From an uncultured bacterium (GTDB lineage: Bacteria > CAIWAD01), in NCBI GenBank assembly GCA_903910645.1, contig CAIWAD010000158.1, positions 1 through 64,000 on the forward strand: DNA of 64,000 bases, in the 5' to 3' direction. Shown here in pieces: positions 30,053 through 38,788 of the stretch. The notes below the pieces were generated by a model that was not told the DNA's origin, made no database searches, and saw only the letters and a list, made by a program, of their open reading frames with translations. Numbering within the stretch: position 1 is the first letter of the stretch; each line of letters opens with the position of its first letter. The position numbers and the translations under genes were made by a program.

Positions 30053-33000
30053 CTAAAAATCGGTGCCCAGGGTCAGCACGAATTGCGGCCCCAGGGGATT
30101 GCCATCCCAGCGTGTGCGCCAGGCCCAGTCCATTTTCAACAAGGCCATGCCGGCATCCACGCGAATGCCCCAGCCATAGCTCATGAGCAGGTCCTCCAGG
30201 TGGCCCGCTTCATCCACCGCGCGCCAGGAACCGTCCTGGTCCCAGGCGCCGCCCACATCCGTGAACACCACGCCACGCAGGTCCTGCCACACAATGGTCA
30301 GGGGCCAGCCCGTCACCAGATAACGCAGCACGGGTACGCGCAGCTCCACATTGCCCATGAGATAGCGGTCGCCTTCCCGCTGGTAAAGGGCCGCGCCGCG
30401 AAGTGGCTGCACCAGTCTGGAGTAGTAGAGCTCCTGGATCCCGCTGCGCAATTTGTTTGTGCGCTGATCCTCCAGACGGCGGAAATACTGCGTGTTGATC
30501 CAATTGCGCGCGCCGCCCAGGAAGAAGCGTTGGGGCGTGGAGCCGTCACTCAGGCCACCCGCCACGCGCAGCGCCAACTGCACATCCTGGTTCAGTCGCA
30601 GGTAGCGGCGCAGATCCAGTTCCAGGGTATGGAAGTTGTTGCCCGCGTCCGCCCCTCCACGCACAGGGAAGCCTCTGGTGTAGCCCACATTCCCGCGCCA
30701 GCCATTCACCGGGCCGGTGGCCCCCCACAGGGTGTTGTCGAATATCCACGACAAGCCGCCCGTGAGGAAGCGGCCGCTCTGGTATTCACCATAAACCGGC
30801 GTGCCATAGGCGTCTTCCTTGTAGTCTCCAACGTTCAGGCTGTCACGATCCACCAGGGTCCAGCGGCTGTCCAGCTGCAGGCGGCTGAAACGCGAGAAGG
30901 GCCAGGACACGCTGCCTTCCAGGCCGGCCAGACCGTCCCGGTAGTAGCGATCCTGCACTTCGCCCTGCAGGTAGTGCACATAGCGGAATGCGCCACCCAC
31001 CCAACGCAAGCGGCGGGCGTTGTATTCGTAGTAGGTGTAGATGTTCGAGAACTCGATGCGGTTGTAGAAGTTCAGGTAGGCATACAGGGTGTGGTTGCCC
31101 AGCAGGTCGCTGAACACCAGCTGACTCACGCCCTGGAAGCCGAAGATGTCATCGTATTGGGCGCTGGCCTGGCTCATGTCCGGGCTCAGGCGCAGTTTGT
31201 AGGGGCGTGGCACGAAGTTGCCCTGGGCATCCACGCGGGGCGCTTCCACGCCCACTTTCAATCCCAGGTCCTCCTCACGCGATCGGCGGTTCATCCACCG
31301 CTGATAGCTTTCGGTGCCGAACTCGCCCAGGTCGCTGAAGTCCACCTGGCGCCAGCGTTCGTCCTCGCCTTTCAAGTCCGGCGCTTCGTGGCGAGGAGCC
31401 TCCTCGCGGCGGCTGCGCACCCGGTTGAAGGGAAGCAGGGCGCTGTCGTCCTCAGGCATGGGGCCCAGGCGCTCCAGACGGCGGATATCCTTGTGCAGGT
31501 ACACATCATAGCCGCCCTGCTCGAAACTGGAAAAGAGCAGGCGTCCTTCCCGGGACAGGCTGGGTTGGAAAATGCCTGTCACCATGTTGGTGCGCCGCTC
31601 GGGCAGGCTCAGGCTCGTATCCGCCGAGGCGGGAAGGCTCCACAGATTCCACGCTCCACCCACATCGCTGATGAACAGGATCTCGTCCGCCACGGGAGAC
31701 CACACCGGCGTGCGCTTGCCATAAGGCGAACGGGTAAGGCGCCGCAGGCTCAGTCCCACGCTGCTGTCCGCCAGAAAGGCCTCCACATTGGCCAGGTAGA
31801 TTTCATCCTTGGGCAGGCGCGAGGCCAGGGGCAGGGCTTGGGTATCCCGCCCCAAGTCGTCTCCACGATCGCTGACAAAGAGCAGCTGGCGGCCATCGGG
31901 GCTGAAGGAAGGATCACTGTCGCTGTGGCGGTCCCGGGTAAGGGGACGGGCCTGACCGCTTTCCACATCCAGCAGCCAGATGTCGCTGCGTCCCTCCTGC
32001 TGGGCCACGAAGGCGATGTGGCGGCCATCGGGGCTGAACGCCGGACTGAACAGACCCTTCAATCCAAAAGTCCAGCGCTGAAGGATGCGGCCATCCCGGG
32101 CGTCCAGCAGGAAGAGGGCGTCCTCCGCCCCGGCCTTGGAGGCGAAAGCGATGCGCTCACCGTCCGGCGCCCAGGAGATTCCCGGCTGCAGCCAGTGCAG
32201 CTCCTCGAAATTCCCTGATTGCTGGCCCCCCAGCAGGCGGCGGGGCTTCTCCGGTTGGGTGATGTGCGCCAGGTAAAGGTCGAAGTAGCCCGTGCGGTCG
32301 CTGAGGTAGACCATGCGGTCCCCATCAGGGCTGATGGCCGGGCTGTTGTTGACGAAGTTGCCCAGGCGCGTGTGGTCAGTCACGGCATCGGCGAAGTCCC
32401 GGGCGCGGCGGCGATCCTGCACGCCGGGCCAGTAGAGTCGTTTCAAATAGTCCTTCCACTGGCGCGAGAGCTCCTCCAACCCGAAGCCCAGGCTGCTCTC
32501 CAGGCCGCGCTCCACGCTGCGCAGACTGCGCACCTTGTGGTTCAGCAGGGCGATGCGCTCCCGCCCGAACTCGTCTTCCAGGTAGCAGAAGACGCTTTGC
32601 CCGCCCTTGTAGGCCAGGAAGCCCCCCAGGTAGGGGATGTCCGGCAGGTAGCCCGAAGTGACAGCGTCGGCCATGAACATGTTGGCCTCGCGGTCCCAGC
32701 CGCCCCGGCTGGTGTACTCGCTGGAGCCCTCCACGAACCACAGCGGCAGGGGAAAACGGATGACTCCCGCCAGCACGCGATCCCCATAGAACATGGCCAG
32801 CTGGAACGCGTGGTTCAGCTCGTGGTGGATCACATGGCGGTAGGCTTCCCAGTCCCCCTGGAAAGGGACCACCACGCGGTTGCGGTAGAACTCGGTGAAG
32901 CCGCCCACGCTCTCGGGCACCACGCCGCCGGTGAGGTTGGTGCCGGAAAAATCGTTGTGGCCCTGGTAGGTGACAATGGTGATGCGCTCGCCCTGGGGCA

Positions 33001-33256
33001 GTTCCCAGTTGTAGTCCCGGGTGAGCAGCACATAGGCGCTGTCCGCCGTGCGGGCGGTGAACACCGCCTGGTCGTAACCGCCCTGGTAGTAGTAGATGTC
33101 GAAGTGGTCGGTCTGGATGTAGGACCAGTCCTTCACCCCGTACTGCACCTTGTTCTGGCCAAAGTCCTGGCCCAGGGCGTAGGGGGCCCAGGCCATCAGG
33201 ACGGCCACCAGAAAAATCAGCAGGACACGGCTTGGCGATGGGCGCATGGAACTCAT
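30053..33256 (-). CDS. Outer-membrane fusion: metalloprotease, TolB-like propeller, BamA-type barrel
   Basis: 1067 residues. A signal peptide (LLIFLVAVLMAWAPYALG) is followed by a peptidase-MA-like domain with zinc motif HHELNHAF (H145-H149) and a possible third ligand region FVEGSSEYTS. From about 300 to 640 there are repeated PDGxxxxF/YxSDR blades of a TolB/WD40-like beta-propeller. The last 350 residues (alternating aromatic strands, SWIFDNTLWGATGP, ending in VLTLGTDF with terminal Phe) form a Surface-antigen/BamA-like barrel. This architecture is characteristic of FCB-related lineages; the substrate is unknown. A second protein of the same design lies at 54383-57577. In-frame ATG 33247 is an alternative start. 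Confidence 0.85.
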   Translation of the reverse strand: MSSMRPSPSRVLLIFLVAVLMAWAPYALGQDFGQNKVQYGVKDWSYIQTDHFDIYYYQGGYDQAVFTARTADSAYVLLTRDYNWELPQGERITIVTYQGHNDFSGTNLTGGVVPESVGGFTEFYRNRVVVPFQGDWEAYRHVIHHELNHAFQLAMFYGDRVLAGVIRFPLPLWFVEGSSEYTSRGGWDREANMFMADAVTSGYLPDIPYLGGFLAYKGGQSVFCYLEDEFGRERIALLNHKVRSLRSVERGLESSLGFGLEELSRQWKDYLKRLYWPGVQDRRRARDFADAVTDHTRLGNFVNNSPAISPDGDRMVYLSDRTGYFDLYLAHITQPEKPRRLLGGQQSGNFEELHWLQPGISWAPDGERIAFASKAGAEDALFLLDARDGRILQRWTFGLKGLFSPAFSPDGRHIAFVAQQEGRSDIWLLDVESGQARPLTRDRHSDSDPSFSPDGRQLLFVSDRGDDLGRDTQALPLASRLPKDEIYLANVEAFLADSSVGLSLRRLTRSPYGKRTPVWSPVADEILFISDVGGAWNLWSLPASADTSLSLPERRTNMVTGIFQPSLSREGRLLFSSFEQGGYDVYLHKDIRRLERLGPMPEDDSALLPFNRVRSRREEAPRHEAPDLKGEDERWRQVDFSDLGEFGTESYQRWMNRRSREEDLGLKVGVEAPRVDAQGNFVPRPYKLRLSPDMSQASAQYDDIFGFQGVSQLVFSDLLGNHTLYAYLNFYNRIEFSNIYTYYEYNARRLRWVGGAFRYVHYLQGEVQDRYYRDGLAGLEGSVSWPFSRFSRLQLDSRWTLVDRDSLNVGDYKEDAYGTPVYGEYQSGRFLTGGLSWIFDNTLWGATGPVNGWRGNVGYTRGFPVRGGADAGNNFHTLELDLRRYLRLNQDVQLALRVAGGLSDGSTPQRFFLGGARNWINTQYFRRLEDQRTNKLRSGIQELYYSRLVQPLRGAALYQREGDRYLMGNVELRVPVLRYLVTGWPLTIVWQDLRGVVFTDVGGAWDQDGSWRAVDEAGHLEDLLMSYGWGIRVDAGMALLKMDWAWRTRWDGNPLGPQFVLTLGTDF

Positions 33257-33268
33257 GGGGCGCTTTCT

Positions 33269-33895
33269 TCAGTTCCGCCGCGGCAGGGCCAATGCCCGTT
33301 GGCGCAGCGCATCCAGCAACTGGGCGAAGAGGCGATCCTCATCACCATCATTGTGCAAGACCAGCCCGGCGTGGCAGGCCATGGCATCCTGCGTCCACTG
33401 GCGCTGCAGACGCTCACGGGCCTCGTCCTGCGACAATCCCAGGCGCAGGGCCGCCCGGGCCAGACGCACCTCGTCCGGGGCCCGCACCAACCACAACTCG
33501 TCAAAGGCATCCTGGATGCCCCATTCCAACACCAGGGCCGCATCCAGGAAAAGGGCAAGTTGCGGCCGGTCGTCCAAGGCCCTCTGCTCTTCCTGAAGCC
33601 GCTCCAACAGACGCCTGTGAAGGTAAGGAAAGACCCGTGCGTTGAGGGCCTGCAGGGCTTCGGCGGAGGCGAAGGCGCGGCGTCCCAGGGCGGCGCGATC
33701 CAGGCGGCCCTCAACATCCAGGATCGCCCTCCCGAAATGATCGGCCAGCTCCCCAACCAATGCGGCGTTGCCCTCCAGCAGATGGCGGCCCTCCAGATCC
33801 GCATCCACCACCGGGTGGCCGGCCTGACGAAGCCAGGAGGCCAGCAAGCTCTTGCCAGCCCCCATCCCCCCGGTGATGGCAATGCGCCGCGCCAT
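33269..33895 (-). CDS. coaE: Dephospho-CoA kinase
   Basis: Final step of coenzyme A synthesis, ATP-dependent phosphorylation of the 3'-hydroxyl. 208 residues. P-loop ITGGMGAGKS (7-16), DADLEGRHL, FLDAALVLEWG in the position of the DxPLLFE motif, and LWLVRAPDEVRLAR. Spacing is 3 nt from the preceding SDR gene and 12 nt to the following surface-protease gene. Confidence 0.93.
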   Translation of the reverse strand: MARRIAITGGMGAGKSLLASWLRQAGHPVVDADLEGRHLLEGNAALVGELADHFGRAILDVEGRLDRAALGRRAFASAEALQALNARVFPYLHRRLLERLQEEQRALDDRPQLALFLDAALVLEWGIQDAFDELWLVRAPDEVRLARAALRLGLSQDEARERLQRQWTQDAMACHAGLVLHNDGDEDRLFAQLLDALRQRALALPRRN

Positions 33896-33898
33896 GGG

Positions 33899-34885
33899 CT
33901 AACTCCCGCAACTGTCCAGACGGGCCGCCAACTGGGAAAGGCCCTGACCCCTCCCCGCCGGCGCGGCTTCCCGCACCCAGGCCAGAGTGTCCAGCGTCGT
34001 CTCCTCCAGGCTGCGCTGGATCCAGCCGGCGTCCCGGGCAGACCGGGTGTCCAGGTCGAAGGTGTTGTGGGAATGTTCGGGCAACCACAAGGGGCATTCG
34101 GACCAGGGGCGGATGCCCGCCTTCCTCCACTGCTCGGCGGATTGGACGATGGGATCCAGCCCAGGCGCCAGACAGGCCGCCATGCGCTGCCACACTTCCA
34201 TCAGCGGCAGGGCGGGATCCGGCCCCGCCACATGCACGGCGCCCTCCGCCCCTTCCTCCAGCACATGCAGGCAGAAGGACGCCAGATCCCGCACATCCAG
34301 CCATTGGACAGGCTGCTGTCCCGCATCCGGCCAGCGCGGGGACCTGCCTTCCCGGGCGCAGGCATCCAGCTCCCGCACCCACCAGGCGAAGCGCTCGCTG
34401 GGATCCTCCGGCCCCACAATCAGGCCCGGGCGCACCACCAGCGCGCGATCCTCCAGCTCCTCCTGGACCATGTCCTCGCACATGGCTTTCAGCGCGCCGT
34501 AATGCTCGGCCAGTTCCGCGTGGGGATCCACTGGCGGCAGCAGGGGAGACTCCTCCGTCCCGCGGGGGGACATGGGCTCCTGGTACACGCTGATGGTGGA
34601 CACCAGCAGGTAGGCGCCGCAGCGCTCACCCAGCAGGTCCAGCGCTGCCTCCAGATCGGCGGGGCGATAGGCGCAGGTGTCCACAATGGCGTCCCAGTCC
34701 TGGGAAGCCAGTGGGCGCAAGTCCTCGGCCCGATGACGGTCGCCCTGCACCCAAGCAACACCCTCCACTGGGCCGGGCTTCTGGTGTCCGCGGGTAAGAC
34801 AGGTCAGCTCCCATCCCTTGGACAGGGCCTCCCGGGCCAAGGCCCGCCCCAGAAACACGCCTCCACCGAGCATGAGCAGCTTCAT
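33899..34885 (-). CDS. NAD-dependent epimerase/reductase, extended SDR
   Basis: 328 residues. N-terminal Rossmann motif MLGGGVFLGRALAREAL, then the acidic/charged clamp LTRGHQKP and VDTCAYRPADL, VSTISVYQEP and a YGALKAMCED segment that gives the YxxxK catalytic pair. It most resembles the atypical NAD-dependent epimerase group that includes chloroplast CSP41-like proteins; its substrate is unknown. It follows the HEAT-repeat gene by 13-15 nt and precedes coaE. Confidence 0.85.
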   Translation of the reverse strand: MKLLMLGGGVFLGRALAREALSKGWELTCLTRGHQKPGPVEGVAWVQGDRHRAEDLRPLASQDWDAIVDTCAYRPADLEAALDLLGERCGAYLLVSTISVYQEPMSPRGTEESPLLPPVDPHAELAEHYGALKAMCEDMVQEELEDRALVVRPGLIVGPEDPSERFAWWVRELDACAREGRSPRWPDAGQQPVQWLDVRDLASFCLHVLEEGAEGAVHVAGPDPALPLMEVWQRMAACLAPGLDPIVQSAEQWRKAGIRPWSECPLWLPEHSHNTFDLDTRSARDAGWIQRSLEETTLDTLAWVREAAPAGRGQGLSQLAARLDSCGS

Positions 34886-34900
34886 GGTTCCACCTCGTGA

Positions 34901-35803
34901 TTACCGTTCCAGCAGAGCTTCCAGTTCCTTGTCGCGCAGGCCTTCCAGGGCCTCCGCCGCCTCGCGACGCAGAGCGCGCGGGGCATCCTTCAATTGGGCC
35001 AGCAAGGCCTGGCGGCCCTCCGCGCAGCGGGACAGCGCCAGACCCAGCCATGCCGCACGCCGTGCGTGGGGAAGCACAGCTTCGTCCAGCAAGGCCCACA
35101 GCAACAGCGCGCCGGGGGCACCGCCCTGTTCGCCCAGCGCAATGGCCGCCGCCTCGCGGGTCTCCGGACGCCCCAGACGCAGCGCCGTGGCCACCAGTTG
35201 AAACGCGCTGTCATTGTCCCGCTCAAGCAGGCCCTGGAAGAGGTCCAGCTGCAGGTCCATGCTTTCCACATCCGCCACGGCTCGGTGGGCCAGCAAGGGC
35301 AAGGCCCACAGTTCGGGCGCCTCCCGCAGGGCCCGCACAGCGCCCTGGCGGCACTCCGGTTCCGCGTCCGCCAACAGGGCAGCCAGCGCCACGGCACCAC
35401 GGGGATCGCCACAGCGCACGAAACCCAGGGCGCAGCGTCCGCGCAGCGCGGCGGCGGCATCCACGCGCCCGCCCCACACGGCTTCCCATTGCACCGTTTG
35501 CAGACCGCTCCACCAGGGCTCGCTCTGAGGCCACTCCACTTCCAGCAAGGCATCCGCCAGCGCCAGGCGCCCCAGGCAACCAGGGTCCACCTTGGCGCCA
35601 TCCACACCCAGTCGCTCAAAGGCGTCCACCGCCAGATGCTCCCATCCCGGGTACTCTTGCTGGCGCAGGAAGCCTGCCGCCCGGGCCACCGCCGCGCCTG
35701 GCGCCTTGGCCAGCGCCTCCTGGCAAAGGGTCAGCCGCTGGGACGCTTCCCCGTCACGAGCCGCATCCAGCCGCGCCAGCCATTGCTCAAGCCTGCTTGC
35801 CAT
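34901..35803 (-). CDS. HEAT-repeat protein
   Basis: 300 residues, nearly all helical, with repeated Ala/Leu-rich helical pairs such as CALGFVRCGDPRGAVALAALL, CRQGAVRALREAPELWALP and TREAAAIALGEQGGAPGALL. This is the HEAT/PBS-lyase-like repeat pattern of protein-protein scaffolds. No signal peptide. I chose ATG 35803; the longer frame to 35953 includes a Cys/Arg-rich non-helical stretch. Its Shine-Dalgarno is weak. It is the first gene of the nine-gene minus-strand run. Confidence 0.8.
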   Translation of the reverse strand: MASRLEQWLARLDAARDGEASQRLTLCQEALAKAPGAAVARAAGFLRQQEYPGWEHLAVDAFERLGVDGAKVDPGCLGRLALADALLEVEWPQSEPWWSGLQTVQWEAVWGGRVDAAAALRGRCALGFVRCGDPRGAVALAALLADAEPECRQGAVRALREAPELWALPLLAHRAVADVESMDLQLDLFQGLLERDNDSAFQLVATALRLGRPETREAAAIALGEQGGAPGALLLWALLDEAVLPHARRAAWLGLALSRCAEGRQALLAQLKDAPRALRREAAEALEGLRDKELEALLER

Positions 35804-36273
35804 TAGCGGTCCACAGCGGATGATTTGCCGGAGGCTGTTTGCAGAGCGCGAACCGGGCCGAACACTGCATGGATGTCCCTTCCCTTGGAGAAACAGCCAT
35901 GCCGCACCTTGACGCAGCACCACTGCGGCGCGGCACCCTGCGCTGGATGGCATTGACTCATCATCAGGCTCATCCTTTGAATCCGCCCTCTAGTCATCCA
36001 CCCGCCCCTGGATCCTGATCTGGCTGGAAAGGTCACACATGGGCCAGGGCCACGGAAGGGCACGGCCACTCCGGCAGCCTTGTTTTCCGCTTAACTTTTC
36101 ACTTCTTGGGGCATCAATGGAGACGACCATGGGCACCGCCCTTCACTTCGCATTCAACAGGACCCCCTTCACCGGCCACACCTGAGGCGGCCCGGCGGCG
36201 GCGAGTTCGACCCCACTTAACATCTGACGCCCTCCCCGCTCCTTGAGACGCGGAGGCGTCCCAAGGAGGCATC
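35804..36273. other. 470-nt divergent intergenic region with a 5' leader hairpin
   Basis: Separates the HEAT run (minus) from the reductase/activase pair (plus). Just before the reductase there is an imperfect hairpin, GACGCC...GCGGAGGCGTC (36226-36260), immediately followed by its AAGGAGG. A 19-codon ATG-stop frame with a GGAG site lies at 36129-36185; it may be chance. I see no clear promoter, tRNA or dispersed repeat here. Confidence 0.5.
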
Positions 36274-37554
36274 ATGTCCACCGATTATCATCCCATGTGG
36301 CAGGAACTGGGCCTGGACCTGGACGCGCACGATGCGCTGCTGGGCGTGCTGGGACCGCTCTATGAGAAGACCTTTCTGACCCAGCCCAACCGGCCCCAAG
36401 GCATGGACTACTTCAACTTCGTCATGAGCGAAGTGCACGGGCTGCGCGTGAAAGAGCTGCTGGACCACAAGGAGAAGGGCGGCTTCGTGACGGGCACCTT
36501 CTGCACCTTCGTGCCCGAGGAGCTGGTGCTGGCGGCGGGCGGCATTTGCGTGGGGCTCTGCGCCGGTGCCGAGTGGAGCACGCCCGAAGTGGACGCCCTG
36601 TTGCCGCGCACCACCTGCGCCCTCATCAAGGGCGCCTTCGGCTTCGCCTCCGCCAGGGTCTGTCCTTATCTGGCCGCCAGCGATCTGGTGGTGGGCGAGA
36701 ACACCTGTGATGGCAAGAAGAAGGCCTGGGAGAGCTTTCACCGCTTCGTGAAGGAACTCCATGTGATGGACATGCCCCAGGTGAAGAACAGCACCGGCCA
36801 CGCCCTGTTGCGTGAGCAGTACGGCATCCTGCTGAAGAAGCTGGAGGATGTGGGAGGCCGCAAGGTCACACCGGAGGCGCTTGAGGGGGCCATTTCCACC
36901 GTGAACGCCAAGCGCCGCGCCCTGGCCCGCTTGACCGTGCTGCGCCAGGCCAATCCCGCCCCCATCAGCGGCCTGGACGCCCTGCTGGTGCAGCAGGTCT
37001 CTTTCTACGACGATCCGGTGCGCTTCACTGCCAGTGTGGAAGCCCTGTGCGACGAGCTGGAGGAGCGCGTGCGCCAGGGCAAGGGCGTGCACGAAGGCCG
37101 CCGTCCGCGCCTGCTCATGAGCGGCTGTCCCATGGCGGTACCCAACTGGAAGCTGCCCCACATCGTGGAGCAGGCCGGCGCCATCATCGTGGGTGAGGAG
37201 AGCTGCATTGGCACTCGTGGCTTGCGCAACGAGGTGCGCCAGGGAAGCGGGGGCCTGGATGCACAGCTTGAGGCCCTTACCGAACGCTACTTCGCCATTG
37301 ACTGCGCCATCTTCTCGCCCAATCCCGAGCGCCAGGAGCATGTGGTGGACATGAGCGCCACCCAGCAGGCAGATGGTGTCATCCACTTCAGCCTGCCCTT
37401 CTGCACACCCTACCAGAGTGAAGCCCTGCGCATGGAACCCGCATTGGAAGCGGGCGGCCTGCCGGTGCTGCGCATTGACACGGACTACAGTCCGGAGGAC
37501 GCGGGGCAGCTGTCCACCCGGGTGGAAGCATTCCTGGAACGGTTGGAGGCTTGA
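36274..37554 (+). CDS. Double-cubane cluster/2-hydroxyacyl-CoA dehydratase-family reductase (HgdB-like)
   Basis: 426 residues of the HgdB/BcrBC/FldBC-like family. Key Cys-containing motifs: TFCTFVPEELVLAAGG (C77), CALIKGAFG (C115), CPYLAASDLVVGENTCDGKKKAW (C130, C145), LLMSGCPMAVPNWKLP (C285), VGEESCIGTRG (C311) and LPFCTPY (C377). One catalytic-type subunit plus one activase, without a second dehydratase subunit, fits the double-cubane-cluster proteins (DCCP; E. coli YjiM-like), which receive electrons by ATP-driven transfer and reduce small molecules. The physiological substrate is unknown. ATG 36274 has AAGGAGG upstream. The stop overlaps the activase ATG (TGATG). Confidence 0.85.
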   Translation: MSTDYHPMWQELGLDLDAHDALLGVLGPLYEKTFLTQPNRPQGMDYFNFVMSEVHGLRVKELLDHKEKGGFVTGTFCTFVPEELVLAAGGICVGLCAGAEWSTPEVDALLPRTTCALIKGAFGFASARVCPYLAASDLVVGENTCDGKKKAWESFHRFVKELHVMDMPQVKNSTGHALLREQYGILLKKLEDVGGRKVTPEALEGAISTVNAKRRALARLTVLRQANPAPISGLDALLVQQVSFYDDPVRFTASVEALCDELEERVRQGKGVHEGRRPRLLMSGCPMAVPNWKLPHIVEQAGAIIVGEESCIGTRGLRNEVRQGSGGLDAQLEALTERYFAIDCAIFSPNPERQEHVVDMSATQQADGVIHFSLPFCTPYQSEALRMEPALEAGGLPVLRIDTDYSPEDAGQLSTRVEAFLERLEA

Positions 37555-38300
37555 TGCGCCGCCTGGGCCTGGACATGGGTTCCCGCGCCGTGAAGGTGGC
37601 CCTGCTGGAGGACTCCCGGCCCCCGGTGCTCAAATGGGCGCCGGGGGGCTGGGATCCCGTGCAGGTGGCGCTGGATCTGTTGCGGGGTGAATCCTGGGAC
37701 CACATGGCGGTGACGGGCTACGGGCGTCAGCTGGGCGCCCGCCACTTCTCCTGCCCTTCGTTGACCGAACTGAAGGCCGTGGCGCTGGGGGCGGCCCACC
37801 TGCACCCGGAAGCCCGGGGCGTGGTGGATGTGGGGGGACAGGACACCAAGGCCTTGGCACTGGATGCCCGTGGCCGCATGCAAAAGTTCACCATGAACGA
37901 CCGTTGCGCCGCGGGAACTGGGCGCTTTCTGGAGGTGATGGCCACGGCCATGGGCCTGCGCATGGACGAGTTCGTGACCACGGCCCTGGGCGCAGGGGAA
38001 GCCGAGCAGCTGAGCAGTCTGTGCGCGGTGTTCGCCGAGTCGGAGGTGGTGTCGGCCATTGGGCGCGGTGCGCCCAGGGAAAGCCTGGCCCTGGGCATTC
38101 ACCGCAGCGTGGCCCAGCGCATTGTCTCCATGGTTCGTGCGCTGGGTCTGGAAGGTCCGCTGCTGTTCACCGGCGGAGGCGCCCTTAACGCCTGTCTGGC
38201 GCGGGAAATGCGGCAAGGGGGCCTGGAGCTGCTGGACACGGCCCATCCCCAACATGTGGCCGCCCTGGGCTGCGCCTTGTCCATTGTGGAGGAGTCTTAG
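37554..38300 (+). CDS. Acyl-CoA dehydratase activase/DCCP reductase component (HgdC-like)
   Basis: 248 residues of the ASKHA ATPase fold. LGLDMGSRAVKVALL (phosphate 1), VVDVGGQDTKALALD, and NDRCAAGTGRFLEVMA, whose Cys with that of LSSLCAVFAESEVVS holds the [4Fe-4S] cluster bridging a homodimer. FTGGGALNACLA closes the nucleotide pocket. It couples ATP hydrolysis to injection of low-potential electrons into its partner, encoded just upstream. ATG 37554 (GGAGG upstream) is preferred over the TTG three bases earlier. Confidence 0.9.
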   Translation: MRRLGLDMGSRAVKVALLEDSRPPVLKWAPGGWDPVQVALDLLRGESWDHMAVTGYGRQLGARHFSCPSLTELKAVALGAAHLHPEARGVVDVGGQDTKALALDARGRMQKFTMNDRCAAGTGRFLEVMATAMGLRMDEFVTTALGAGEAEQLSSLCAVFAESEVVSAIGRGAPRESLALGIHRSVAQRIVSMVRALGLEGPLLFTGGGALNACLAREMRQGGLELLDTAHPQHVAALGCALSIVEES

Positions 38301-38351
38301 GGCGCTGAATCAAGACACCGCTCCAGAACCCAGGCCCACTACTGGCGAAGT

Positions 38352-38372
38352 CGTCTTCACCGGCAGAAGACG
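38352..38372. terminator. Hairpin between convergent genes
   Basis: A perfect 7-bp stem CGTCTTC/GAAGACG with a 7-nt loop lies between the convergent activase and VOC genes. There is no U-tract, so termination is a guess. Confidence 0.35.
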
Positions 38373-38377
38373 GTGGA

Positions 38378-38788
38378 CTAAAGGGTCAGCTCCACTTTCA
38401 GGCGCTCCGGACCTTCGAAAAAAAGGGCCAGGCTGTCCACACCGCCGGCATGGGGATGGCGCTCCGCATAAAGCAGGTTCCAGCCGCGCTGCTGAATCTC
38501 CTGCGTCAGGCTTTCCACCTGCTCCCGGTCCCGGGCCTGGAAGGCCAGATGGTTCAGGCCTGGTCGGCAGCGGTGGAAAGGCGCATCCAGCACAGTGGCC
38601 TGGCAGAAAACCAGATAGCAGCCGCCATGGCGCCAGCTGAAGCCCTCCGCCCAGTCCTGATAGGGCTCCCAGCCCAACTGGCCAAGCCACCAGGACCAGA
38701 AGTCCCGGGCCAGGGCCAAATTGGTCACATACATCTCCACATGGTGCAAGGCACCGGGACCGGGTTCGGGGCTGGATTGCGCATGCAT
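38378..38788 (-). CDS. VOC (glyoxalase/bleomycin-resistance) family protein
   Basis: 136 residues, one pair of beta-alpha-beta-beta-beta modules. ALHHVEMYVTNLALARDFWSWWL opens the domain with its metal-ligand His; GLNHLAFQARDREQVESLTQEI is the second module and LALFFEGPERLKVELTL carries the closing Glu. Could be a metal-dependent isomerase, dioxygenase or thiol-transfer protein; not distinguishable. ATG 38788 overlaps the stop of the DinB-cupin gene (TGATG). Confidence 0.85.
   Translation of the reverse strand: MHAQSSPEPGPGALHHVEMYVTNLALARDFWSWWLGQLGWEPYQDWAEGFSWRHGGCYLVFCQATVLDAPFHRCRPGLNHLAFQARDREQVESLTQEIQQRGWNLLYAERHPHAGGVDSLALFFEGPERLKVELTL

Noticed and set aside
27970-34900. Very long plus-strand open frames (738, 835 and 893 codons) opposite the M16C, surface-protease and SDR/HEAT genes
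   Set aside because: High GC suppresses stop codons; products are His/Gln/Ala-rich with no domain, and the opposite strand encodes clear families throughout.
36217-37386. 389-codon minus-strand frame opposite the reductase gene
   Set aside because: Shadow of the well-supported HgdB-like gene on the plus strand.
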